A stretch of 64,000 nucleotides of DNA from Tepidibacter mesophilus (lineage in GTDB: Bacteria; Bacillota; Clostridia; Peptostreptococcales; Peptostreptococcaceae). The DNA is taken from the NCBI RefSeq assembly GCF_002724055.1, contig NZ_BDQY01000009.1:37934-101933 (forward strand), in the 5' to 3' direction. The translations under genes and the position numbers were made by a program. Of the stretch, positions 9,466 through 16,482 are shown piece by piece (the first letter of the stretch is position 1; the number at the start of each line of letters is the position of its first letter). The notes beneath the pieces are model-generated. The model did no database searches and was not told the DNA's origin. It worked only from the letters and a program-made list of their open reading frames with translations.

Positions 9466-10815
9466 TTAACCAGCTAACCCGTACTTTAATATGAACAGTA
9501 ATGATAGAACATATAAAGTAGGTTGTATCTCGTGTTTTTTACCAGTTAAAAGCTTTATTGCTGTGTATGAAACTATTCCAAACACCAATCCTTCAGCTAT
9601 ACTATATGCAAGAGGCATCATTATAACTGTTAAGAATGCTGGTATTGCTTCTGTAAAATCATTAAAATCTATTTTAAGAAGTGATGATGCCATCATAACT
9701 CCTACAAGTATTAGCACTGGTGCTGTTGCTTGTGATGGTATTGATGTGAATATAGGTGCAAATAAAGTTGATACTAAGAATAACATCCCTGCTGTAAAAG
9801 CTGTAAGTCCCGTTCTTCCACCTTCAGCTATTCCAGATGCACTCTCAACAAATACTGTAACTGTAGAAGTTCCAAGCATAGCTCCCGCTGTTGTTCCTAT
9901 TGCATCTGCAAATAATGCTTGTTTTGCTCTTGGGAGATTTTCATTTTCATCTAGCATATCAGCCTTACTAGCAAGACCGACTAAGCATCCTATAGTATCA
10001 AATAAATCAACGAATAAGAATGTAAATACTACTACTACCATATCCATACTAAATATTTCAGATGATGGTATATGCCTAAAAGCCATAAATATTGGAGATA
10101 AAGACGGTGGTGCATCTATAAACTGCTTAGGTGCAGCTACTATTCCAGTAATCATTCCTATTACTGATGTACCTATCATTCCTATTAAAAAAGCTCCCTT
10201 AACATTTTTACTAAGTAACACTGAAGTAAGTATAATACCAAATATTGCAAGTAATGCTAATGGATTTTTAAGATTTCCAAGTGTTAATATTGCTCCTCCA
10301 GCTTCTATGAATCCAACTCCTACAAGTCCTATAAAAGCTATAAATAATCCAATACCAGCTGTAACAGCATTTTTTAAAGTTTGAGGAATTGCATTTATTA
10401 TTTTTTCACGAACATTAAAAAAAGTTAATATTATAAATATGATACCCTCTATAAACACGGCAGCTAAAGCAAATTGCCATGAATATCCCATTCCTAAAAC
10501 AACTCCATATGCAAAGAACGCATTAAGACCCATACCAGGTGCAAGTACCATTGGATAGTTAGCTAAAAATGCCATAACAAAAGTTGCTATTACAGATGCA
10601 AGTGCTGTTGCCATGAATACTGCACCTTTATCCATCCCTGCATCACCAAGTATCATTGGATTTACTACTAATATATATGCCATTGTCATAAACGTAGTAA
10701 TACCTGCAAGAACTTCTTTTTTAACAGTAGTCCCATTTTCTGAAAGCTTAAATATTTTTTCTAGCATCCCTTTTGGCTGCTCAGTAGACTCAACTTTTTT
10801 TTGTGCTAATTGCAT
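9466..10815 (-). CDS. Guanine/hypoxanthine permease, AzgA-type (NCS2 superfamily)
   Basis: Membrane protein of 449 residues with 12 or more hydrophobic segments. Family signatures are EVLAGITTFMTMAYILVVNP near the N-terminus, LAPGMGLNAFFAYGVV and LFVDLFDTIGCLVG, plus GTSTVTVFVESASGIAEGGR. These place it with PbuG/PbuO-type high-affinity purine base transporters. The C74-type purine riboswitch in its leader supports guanine or hypoxanthine as substrate. It is transcribed alone, between its riboswitch and a terminator. Which PbuG/PbuO orthologue it is cannot be told by eye, so no symbol is given. Confidence 0.9.
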   Translation of the reverse strand: MQLAQKKVESTEQPKGMLEKIFKLSENGTTVKKEVLAGITTFMTMAYILVVNPMILGDAGMDKGAVFMATALASVIATFVMAFLANYPMVLAPGMGLNAFFAYGVVLGMGYSWQFALAAVFIEGIIFIILTFFNVREKIINAIPQTLKNAVTAGIGLFIAFIGLVGVGFIEAGGAILTLGNLKNPLALLAIFGIILTSVLLSKNVKGAFLIGMIGTSVIGMITGIVAAPKQFIDAPPSLSPIFMAFRHIPSSEIFSMDMVVVVFTFLFVDLFDTIGCLVGLASKADMLDENENLPRAKQALFADAIGTTAGAMLGTSTVTVFVESASGIAEGGRTGLTAFTAGMLFLVSTLFAPIFTSIPSQATAPVLILVGVMMASSLLKIDFNDFTEAIPAFLTVIMMPLAYSIAEGLVFGIVSYTAIKLLTGKKHEIQPTLYVLSLLFILKYGLAG

Positions 10816-10870
10816 TTATATCCCTCCTTAAATTAAACAAAGCTAGCTCAAACAATTCTCAAAATTATAC

Positions 10871-10917
10871 AAGAAAAGCTTTAAACTAGCTAAAATTTAA
10901 ATATAAAGCTTTTCTTA
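10871..10917 (-). terminator. Riboswitch-linked terminator before the purine permease
   Basis: Stem AAGAAAAGCTTTA / TAAAGCTTTTCTT, about 13 perfect pairs, followed on the minus strand by GTATAATTTTG. Its 5' arm shares six bases (10912-10917) with the 3' arm of aptamer helix P1. Confidence 0.8.
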
Positions 10918-10982
10918 TAGCTGGAATGTTTAAGGCTATCCCGTAGAAACTCTCCGACCATATTACGGAGATTATATAAGAA
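10912..10982 (-). promoter_or_regulatory. Purine riboswitch aptamer, guanine type
   Basis: On the minus strand, P1 is TTCTTATA/TATAAGAA. P2 is CTCCG/CGGAG with the TAATATGG loop, J2/3 is GTTTCTAC, and L3 carries CCTTAAA. The base just before the P1 3' strand is C, the guanine/hypoxanthine discriminator. It lies upstream of the AzgA-type permease gene. Confidence 0.92.
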
Positions 10983-11085
10983 AATTCGGTTATTTAGTTA
11001 TCTTATAATCTAATAATAAATTATTGTTCGTTAATAGTCAATACTTTTTCATATATTTTTTTATTACATTATACAAACGTACGTA

Positions 11086-11856
11086 TCATAACGAACATTG
11101 CTGAGAACAGCAGCTTTCTTCATCTAAATGTAATTCATATTTCAACTCTCTTATCTTGTTTCTAGACAAAAGACTTTTCTGTCCATTTTCCATAAGAACA
11201 TATAAATCACATAATTTAGTATTTATCCTTTTTACATAGTCTTTATTTAAAATACAAGATCTATGTGATCTAAAAAATCTATCATCGAGATGAACTTCTA
11301 TATCTTTAAGAGTTTTAGCAAATTCATATATTCCATCTTTTGTGTATATTATTATTTTTCTATTTTTTCCAACAGTCTCTATATTTATGATATCTGAAAG
11401 TTTAATTATATATTCATTAAATCCATTTTTAAGAATCATACTCTCTTCTAAATTATGCATATTATTTCTATCATATATGTTCTTTAAAGTTTCGCTCAAT
11501 CTATCATAAACATCAATAGACCCTTTATCTATGAAATCAATTGCTCTAACTCTATATTTAAAAAGCATTCCCATCATATGACTATACCCAGTTATGAATA
11601 TAATCTCACCCTTATCATCGTATCTTCTAATCTCTCTTGCCAACTCTATTCCATTTCTATTATTTCTAAGGCCTATATCCAATATGTATATATACTCTTT
11701 ATCATTATTATTTCTTACATACTCAATAACGCCTTCATCAGAATCTTTAATCATATCTATCTCAAAGTTGTACTTATCGGTTGAATTTAATTTATTTATA
11801 GTGTCAGCTATTCCTTCAGCAATAATTTGATTATCTTCACATATTATTATATTCAT
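11086..11856 (-). CDS. AgrA-like LytTR response regulator
   Basis: Two-component transcription regulator of 256 residues. The receiver domain spans about residues 1-125, with acidic pocket ED near residues 7-8 and phosphoacceptor Asp60 in YILDIGLRNNRNG. The C-terminal LytTR DNA-binding domain spans about 140-245 and includes FFRSHRSCILNKDYVKRI. The tail ends CCSQQCSL, an unusual cysteine cluster. It lies in the agr-like island, about 2.4 kb from agrB and 3 kb from the two AgrC-like kinases. It is the only LytTR regulator in view, so it is the likely partner, but this is inferred from position. Confidence 0.88.
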   Translation of the reverse strand: MNIIICEDNQIIAEGIADTINKLNSTDKYNFEIDMIKDSDEGVIEYVRNNNDKEYIYILDIGLRNNRNGIELAREIRRYDDKGEIIFITGYSHMMGMLFKYRVRAIDFIDKGSIDVYDRLSETLKNIYDRNNMHNLEESMILKNGFNEYIIKLSDIINIETVGKNRKIIIYTKDGIYEFAKTLKDIEVHLDDRFFRSHRSCILNKDYVKRINTKLCDLYVLMENGQKSLLSRNKIRELKYELHLDEESCCSQQCSL

Positions 11857-11968
11857 ATAGAATATCCCTTTCTAATACAATCGCGTAAATATATCAAATG
11901 TATATTCTATACAATATATCTTAAAACAACCTTATATTTCTATAAATATTTCCATAATAATTTTATTA

Positions 11969-12480
11969 TTAATTTCTTAAATCTAATTTTTCTAATAAAT
12001 AATGTATAATCTTTTTTCTTTTAGTCACGATTTGTACATCTGCTGTCATACCAACTTTAACTCGTTTCATATCACCTTTATATCCATATAAGGGTTTATT
12101 TTCTAAGCTTCCTTCTACAAAATAACTGAATCCCGCATTTACATTTTATAAGTTCATCTTTATTTAATCCAATTAAATTTAATATTAATAATTTATCAAC
12201 ATTTATAATACTAATTATCTCTGGCATAATTAGTATATTCCTTAGCTTTAAATTATTAAGTTCTAATAAATTTATAGTAAGTATTGTTCTAATTATATTT
12301 GGTATAGTATATTTTATTCCAGTTGTATTCTCCTTAACATCTTCAGAAGTCAATTTTGGAAAAGATATGATTCTATCATTATCTTTAATTAGTATATTAC
12401 TCTCATCATTAGGTATTAAAATGTTAATTAAAAATAAACAATCTAATTCATTATAAAAAATTAATGAAGAAAACAACTTA
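11969..12480 (-). pseudogene. Decayed HlyD-family membrane-fusion protein (peptide exporter remnant)
   Basis: The minus strand from about 12140 down to the TAA at 11969 reads NAGFSYFVEGSLENKPLYGY and then KRVKVGMTADVQIVTKRKK, IIHYLLEKLDLRN, stop. This is the C-terminal end of the HlyD-like adaptors that partner peptide/bacteriocin ABC exporters. Upstream the frame breaks near 12140. A 126-codon open frame (12096-12476) continues in another phase without recognisable domains. No start, membrane anchor or ABC partner is seen. I read it as a frameshifted, truncated remnant next to the agr-like locus. Confidence 0.7.
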
Positions 12481-12890
12481 AAACTATAAGTAAAAATAAT
12501 ACTTTAGCTAAGTTTTTATTTACCATAAATAGCTGTGGAAGCTTCCACATCTATTTATCTAAAGATTCTCCAACTTACAATTGAAAACATACTTAAAGCT
12601 AAGGCTTATTGAAATGTTAGTGAATTATTTAAATATTTATATATAGGACTTATATTACACCGTTTGAATATCTGTTAAGAAAGTTCGTTGTCTGACCATA
12701 GGGAGTTTAGAACTTTTAGGATATTCAATAAGGTGTAATGCTTAGTTCTATTATAAATATTTAATGCATTCACGGTATTTTAATAAGTCTTAGTTTCACT
12801 CAAAAAACCTATTTATCTTTGTATTTCATGCCTAAATATATACAATTTAGTTCATTTTTATTGTTTTTAAAATTTTATCATGTTTTAATA
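12478..12890. repeat. Segmental duplication, unit 1
   Basis: About 410 bp that matches 13301-13718 along most of its length. Shared landmarks in order are: an A/T-rich start; a short palindrome (AAATAGCTGTGGAAGC and its complement, about 12525-12560); the long element B hairpin; and a tail ending near ATTGTTTTTA. The palindrome differs between units but still pairs. No coding sequence is seen in it. A tiny membrane-protein gene follows each unit. Confidence 0.8.
12596..12796. repeat. Element B long hairpin, copy 1
   Basis: A near-perfect inverted repeat with arms of about 85 bp. The left arm runs AAGGCTTATTGAAATG to GTTAAGAAAGTTC. The right arm runs GAACTTTTAGGATATTC to CGGTATTTTAATAAGTCTT. 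The loop is about 23 bases around TGACCATAGGGAG. Copies are at 13426-13628 and 25491-25693. It is MITE-like in size and form, with no open reading frame. Confidence 0.8.
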
Positions 12891-12909
12891 GTCTTTTAAT
12901 CATCACAAA

Positions 12910-12931
12910 ATCCTTAAGTATACTTAAGGAT
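12910..12931. promoter_or_regulatory. Perfect 22-bp palindrome over the ribosome site of a small gene
   Basis: ATCCTTAAGTA and TACTTAAGGAT form a perfect palindrome centred on GTATAC. The AAGGA at its right end is the only plausible ribosome site for the ATG at 12940, nine bases away. It could be a dimeric operator or an RNA hairpin hiding the ribosome site. Confidence 0.5.
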
Positions 12932-12939
12932 TAGTCATA

Positions 12940-13158
12940 ATGTCTAATAAAAATAAACCTACAACAGCAAAATGGGAGTTATTTATCAGAATTATTGCTG
13001 AATGTAGCATATCATTACTATTATTTTCTAGTCTTCATTCTAATATAAAAGATAACAATCATTTTTGGATAATAATAGATTCTATTGGTATATTAGGATC
13101 AATTATAATAACACTTATAGACATTTTAGCTTTTATATCTTATAAAAATCAATCTTAA
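12940..13158 (+). CDS. Small hypothetical membrane protein (72 aa)
   Basis: Not recognised. Residues about 17-33 (IIAECSISLLLFSSLHS) and 44-68 (WIIIDSIGILGSIIITLIDI region) form two hydrophobic segments, with a polar lysine-rich N-terminus. The ribosome site AAGGA lies in the 22-bp palindrome just upstream. It sits between the two duplicated units and follows unit 1, as the next small gene follows unit 2. The sequence does not resemble that gene, so the small genes themselves are not duplicated. Confidence 0.5.
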   Translation: MSNKNKPTTAKWELFIRIIAECSISLLLFSSLHSNIKDNNHFWIIIDSIGILGSIIITLIDILAFISYKNQS

Positions 13159-13300
13159 TAAATTTTCAAATAAACCCTTAATTTCTAGAGTCATTAGATT
13201 TTATTCTATTGAAGCAATATATAATAACTTTAAGTCTTTAGAAAATTCTTTTCTATGTTTATATTTAAAGCAGTTCATAACCATTTTTTTAAAAAGTAGC

Positions 13301-13718
13301 TTAAAATCATAAATAAAAATAAAACCTTAGCTAAGTCTTTATTTACCTTAAATAGCTGTGGAATTTTCCATAGCTATTTATATATTCATCTAAAAATTCT
13401 CCAATTACAGTTTAAAACTACATATAAAACTAAGGCTTATTGAAATGTTAGTGAATTATTTAAATATTTATGTATAGGACTTGTATTACACCGTTTGAAT
13501 ATCCGTTAAGAAAGTTCGTTGTCTGACCATAGGGAGTTTAGAACTTTTAGGATATTCAATAAGGCGTAATGCTTAGTTCTATTATAAATATTTAATACAT
13601 TCACGATATTTTAATAAGTCTTAGTTTTATTTAAGCACATATTCATTTTTACATTTCACGTCATAAAATCTACACTTTAGTGCATATCTATTGTTTTTTT
13701 ATATTAAAAATGTTTTAC
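13301..13718. repeat. Segmental duplication, unit 2
   Basis: Diverged copy of 12478-12890, about 820 bp downstream in the same orientation. Its short palindrome, AAATAGCTGTGGAA/TTCCATAGCTATTT, pairs although several bases differ from unit 1. The stretch 13159-13300 before it holds no gene with a start. One frame there is open for about 47 codons and ends in the first bases of this unit; it may be the tail of a lost gene. Confidence 0.75.
13426..13628. repeat. Element B long hairpin, copy 2
   Basis: Almost identical to copy 1, including the loop TGACCATAGGGAG and arms of about 85 bp. Scattered single-base differences lie in the arms. It is part of duplicated unit 2. Confidence 0.8.
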
Positions 13719-13750
13719 TTATTATTATATTTGCTTTAGGAGATGATTAT

Positions 13751-13939
13751 GTGATAATTAGGAGAAGCAATATCAAACTTTTAGATATTCTATTTTATAT
13801 TTTCGCACTACCCTTTTGGCTACTCATTTGTATTCCTATGATAATTATTAATTTTATTCTTTTATTAGAATCTCAATCTATTACCTTTTCTGAGTTTATA
13901 TTTTATAATAATATTTTTAAAAATAAAAAGCATAGATAA
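13751..13939 (+). CDS. Small hypothetical membrane protein (62 aa, GTG start)
   Basis: Not recognised. The frame is open from 13691, but the AGGAG at 13739-13743 points to the GTG at 13751. The product starts with a basic VIIRRSNIK, then a long hydrophobic stretch (about residues 10-36), and ends in a lysine-rich NIFKNKKHR. Fourteen bases later a second tiny gene begins with a strong AGGAGG site, so the two look co-transcribed just upstream of agrB. Confidence 0.45.
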   Translation: MIIRRSNIKLLDILFYIFALPFWLLICIPMIIINFILLLESQSITFSEFIFYNNIFKNKKHR

Positions 13940-13953
13940 ACAGGAGGTTAAAA

Positions 13954-14097
13954 ATGAAATATTTGTTTAAAAACTTATTAAAACTAATTGCATTTATTAT
14001 ATATATACCTATTGCCATAATTTTGGCTCTTGTTTTTGGAGATTTTAAAGATAGATGGGATAAAGTTTCCAAAATAATAGATTCGAAAAGAGAATAA
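13954..14097 (+). CDS. Tiny amphipathic membrane peptide (47 aa)
   Basis: Not recognised. An AGGAGG site lies seven bases before the ATG. The peptide has a basic amphipathic start (MKYLFKNLLKL), one hydrophobic segment (AFIIYIPIAIILALVF, about residues 13-28) and a charged tail ending DSKRE. Such peptides can be toxins, holin-like or regulatory; nothing in the sequence decides this. It ends about 100 bases before the agrB promoter. Confidence 0.5.
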   Translation: MKYLFKNLLKLIAFIIYIPIAIILALVFGDFKDRWDKVSKIIDSKRE

Positions 14098-14197
14098 ATT
14101 TATATTATGTTTTTTAAATCATTTAACCCGTGTTTTTGGGGATAGATAGGTATGTTGATATCTTTACTTTTTTTGATCCTGTATAACATAGCATTAT

Positions 14198-14226
14198 TTG
14201 AATTTTCTGTATTTTTATGTTATAAT
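14198..14226 (+). promoter_or_regulatory. Sigma-A type promoter of agrBD
   Basis: TTGAAT (14198-14203), a 17-base spacer and a consensus TATAAT (14221-14226). The agrB ATG is 29 bases after the -10 box. No clear LytTR direct repeat was found beside it. Confidence 0.75.
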
Positions 14227-14254
14227 TTGTTATATACAGAAGAAGGTGTTAAAT

Positions 14255-14857
14255 ATGAGTTTTATTTACAAAACAACCGATACTATATTAGATTCAATAA
14301 AGCCTTATATCAAAAATAAATCTGAAGACGATTTAGAAATTGCTAAATATGGTATGAACCTTTTCTTTATGGAGCTTTATAAGCTTCCTATATTTTTAGA
14401 GTTTGCTTATCTTTTAGGTATATTTAAATACAGCATTTTAACTTATATATTATTCGGGTTTATAAGAAGTAAGGCTCATGGAATACATATGAAAAACGGA
14501 AAGTTATGTCTTTTTTATAGTTGTATAGCATTTTTTAGTGTAGTTTATATATCAAAGTTATTATTCATCCCTATAAGAATTAAAATATTTGTATACATAT
14601 CAATTCTATATATAATATATAAATACGCTCCAGCCGATACAGAACAAAGACCACTTTTAAATCCATTAACTAGAAAAACTAAAAAAAATTTCTCTATCTT
14701 AATAGGAATTATATATATTTGTATATCTTTAATTTGTACTAATCAAACTGTATCTAATATATTTTTATTTGTTTTGTTAGTAGAGTGTATAGCTATACAC
14801 CCTATTACATATAAAATATTTAACAGGAGGTATAAAAATTATGAAGATTTCAAATAA
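14255..14857 (+). CDS. agrB: AgrB-like membrane endopeptidase for autoinducing-peptide maturation
   Basis: Cleaves and cyclises the AgrD precursor at the membrane. The start is MSFIYKTTDTILDS, eight bases after an AGAAGG site, giving 200 residues. About five hydrophobic segments follow. The catalytic pair is visible as His78 and Cys85 in RSKAHGIHMKNGKLCLFYS, the same spacing as His77/Cys84 in Staphylococcus AgrB. ADTEQRPLLNP matches the conserved AgrB loop. Its end overlaps agrD by 17 bases. Confidence 0.92.
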   Translation: MSFIYKTTDTILDSIKPYIKNKSEDDLEIAKYGMNLFFMELYKLPIFLEFAYLLGIFKYSILTYILFGFIRSKAHGIHMKNGKLCLFYSCIAFFSVVYISKLLFIPIRIKIFVYISILYIIYKYAPADTEQRPLLNPLTRKTKKNFSILIGIIYICISLICTNQTVSNIFLFVLLVECIAIHPITYKIFNRRYKNYEDFK

Positions 14858-14987
14858 GTTAAAAACTATGTTATGTACACTTGTATTTAGTTCTGCTTTT
14901 TTCCTTGCAACTACGTCTATAGGATTTTGTTGTAGCAGAGGGTTCCTTGAAGAGCCTACAGCTCCAAAATCTCTATTAAAAAAATAG
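14841..14987 (+). CDS. agrD: AgrD-like autoinducing peptide precursor (48 aa)
   Basis: Precursor of a cyclic signalling peptide. An AGGAGG site lies ten bases before the ATG, inside the end of agrB. The N-terminal leader is basic then hydrophobic (MKISNKLKTMLCTLVF...). The core reads TTSIGFCCSRGF and the recognition tail LEEPTAPKSLLKK, the typical E-P-x-x-P-K-S-L pattern. Two adjacent cysteines in the core are unusual and leave the ring size uncertain. A bidirectional terminator follows directly. Confidence 0.88.
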   Translation: MKISNKLKTMLCTLVFSSAFFLATTSIGFCCSRGFLEEPTAPKSLLKK

Positions 14988-15017
14988 AACAACGTCAAGT
15001 TGTTCTATTTTTTTAAT
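14979..15017. terminator. Bidirectional terminator between agrD and kinase gene
   Basis: AAAAAATAGAACAAC and GTTGTTCTATTTTTT pair around GTCAA. A-run and T-run flanks serve both agrD (plus strand) and the convergent kinase gene (minus strand). Confidence 0.9.
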
Positions 15018-16285
15018 ATAAGTTCTATTTTGAATAAATCATATTCTATATTTGTATTCACATACATATTAGGATACTTAGTTTGTGATAATTTTTTTAC
15101 AGTATTAAGACCTAATCCTCTATTTTCTCCCTTAGTCGAATATCCTTTATCAAATATTTTATTAATATCAGGTTCATTTTTAAATGAATTTGATATAGTT
15201 ATATATGTTCTAGATTCTTTATTCGACATACCAATATTTAATACTTTTTTATCTGATTCAATACTTGCCTCTATTGCATTATCAAGTAGTATTCCAAATA
15301 TCTTACACATATCTATATCATTTACATAAAATTCACTAATATCATTGCTTATATCTATTTCTAAATTTATTTTATTCGAGATAGCCTTTGAAACTTTAAA
15401 ATTCATCAAACCCTTTATAGGACTATTCTTTATCTTATTTAGACCATATAGCTTCTTATTGTTTATCTTTTGATTTTTACATATATCTTCATAAAAATAC
15501 TTCTTTAATCCTTCTATATCATCCTTTACTAAGAATCCACTCATTGATAACAGTATATTATTCTGATCATGCTTATATTCTCTCATACTATCTAAAGATT
15601 CTTCTATGATATTATTATATATCTGAATATACTTTTTTTCATTTTTTTCAATGTCCAATTTGTTTATTACCATGAATATTAGATAACTCATAAAAAGAAA
15701 AAATAGTAGTACAAATGTAACGGTTATTATATTTTGCATACTTTCTGCTCCGCTATACATGTATATATAAGTCATATAAACCAATATGAAAATATTTACG
15801 TAAATCCAAAGGAATTTTTCCTCTTCTACAACTAAGCGTTTATTTATTTCTCTAAATTTCAATAATATATTGCATAGTAATATAGATACAGCCATTACTA
15901 ATATCATCGATCCTATTATATTAAAGTATATATTTTCACTTAAAACTTTTGGTATTATATTACTCTTATACAAAAAAAGACCTACACATATATCTGCTAT
16001 TTGAAATACCCAAAATGTTAAAATATATGACAAGAAAAAATTGTCTTTCTTTTTTCTTATTATATAATATATAGCTACCTCTAAAAGTATATAGTATACT
16101 CCCAACTTTATAGGCTTAACAGCTATCATATTCATAATAAAATCTACTAATGATATTAATAATACGTATTTCATTTCTAATCTCAAATTAGTTTCTATGT
16201 CCCCATTTATTTTTTTAAATACATAAATAAAACAATAGGTAAATAAACTAGTCATTATAAAATCACATAAAGTAATCATTTCCAT
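15005..16285 (-). CDS. AgrC-like sensor histidine kinase (426 aa)
   Basis: Membrane sensor likely to detect the cyclic peptide. About six N-terminal hydrophobic segments span residues 1-205. A short dimerisation segment follows, with phosphoacceptor His in MREYKHDQNNILL, the H-D-x-x-N pattern of AgrC-type kinases. The GHKL ATPase domain has DNAIEASIESD and GENRGLGLNTVKKL. It is convergent with agrBD, and no response regulator gene adjoins it. It is paralogous in its cytosolic half to the next kinase. Confidence 0.88.
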   Translation of the reverse strand: MEMITLCDFIMTSLFTYCFIYVFKKINGDIETNLRLEMKYVLLISLVDFIMNMIAVKPIKLGVYYILLEVAIYYIIRKKKDNFFLSYILTFWVFQIADICVGLFLYKSNIIPKVLSENIYFNIIGSMILVMAVSILLCNILLKFREINKRLVVEEEKFLWIYVNIFILVYMTYIYMYSGAESMQNIITVTFVLLFFLFMSYLIFMVINKLDIEKNEKKYIQIYNNIIEESLDSMREYKHDQNNILLSMSGFLVKDDIEGLKKYFYEDICKNQKINNKKLYGLNKIKNSPIKGLMNFKVSKAISNKINLEIDISNDISEFYVNDIDMCKIFGILLDNAIEASIESDKKVLNIGMSNKESRTYITISNSFKNEPDINKIFDKGYSTKGENRGLGLNTVKKLSQTKYPNMYVNTNIEYDLFKIELILKK

Positions 16286-16439
16286 TTATCAGTCCTTCAC
16301 AATTTTGTAATATACTACATTTTGTTATTTATTTGTAATATATCTAAATTTATCTTCTTTTTATATTTTACACCATCCGACAATATTTTTGTATATTTTG
16401 TAATTAAATAGTTATCTTTAAATTTTAATTTATATATCA

Positions 16440-16482
16440 ATAAAAAATAGCGATGCATCCTGCCATCGCTATTTTTTATCTA
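16440..16482 (-). terminator. Terminator after the second AgrC-like kinase
   Basis: AAATAGCGATG/CATCGCTATTTTTT pairs around a short loop, with a T-run on the minus strand. It lies immediately after the stop at 16469. Confidence 0.85.

Noticed and set aside
9491..10384. Long plus-strand open frame opposite the purine permease
   Set aside because: It is the antisense shadow of a clearly conserved membrane transporter and has no recognisable product or ribosome site.
12096..12476. A 126-codon open frame on the minus strand as a real gene
   Set aside because: Its end reads through the HlyD C-terminal region in the wrong frame, and the recognisable protein signal is in another phase, so it is treated as part of a pseudogene.
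12478..13718. CRISPR array in the repeat-rich stretch
   Set aside because: The repeats are two long units containing big inverted repeats, not short regularly spaced direct repeats with unique spacers, and no cas genes are present.
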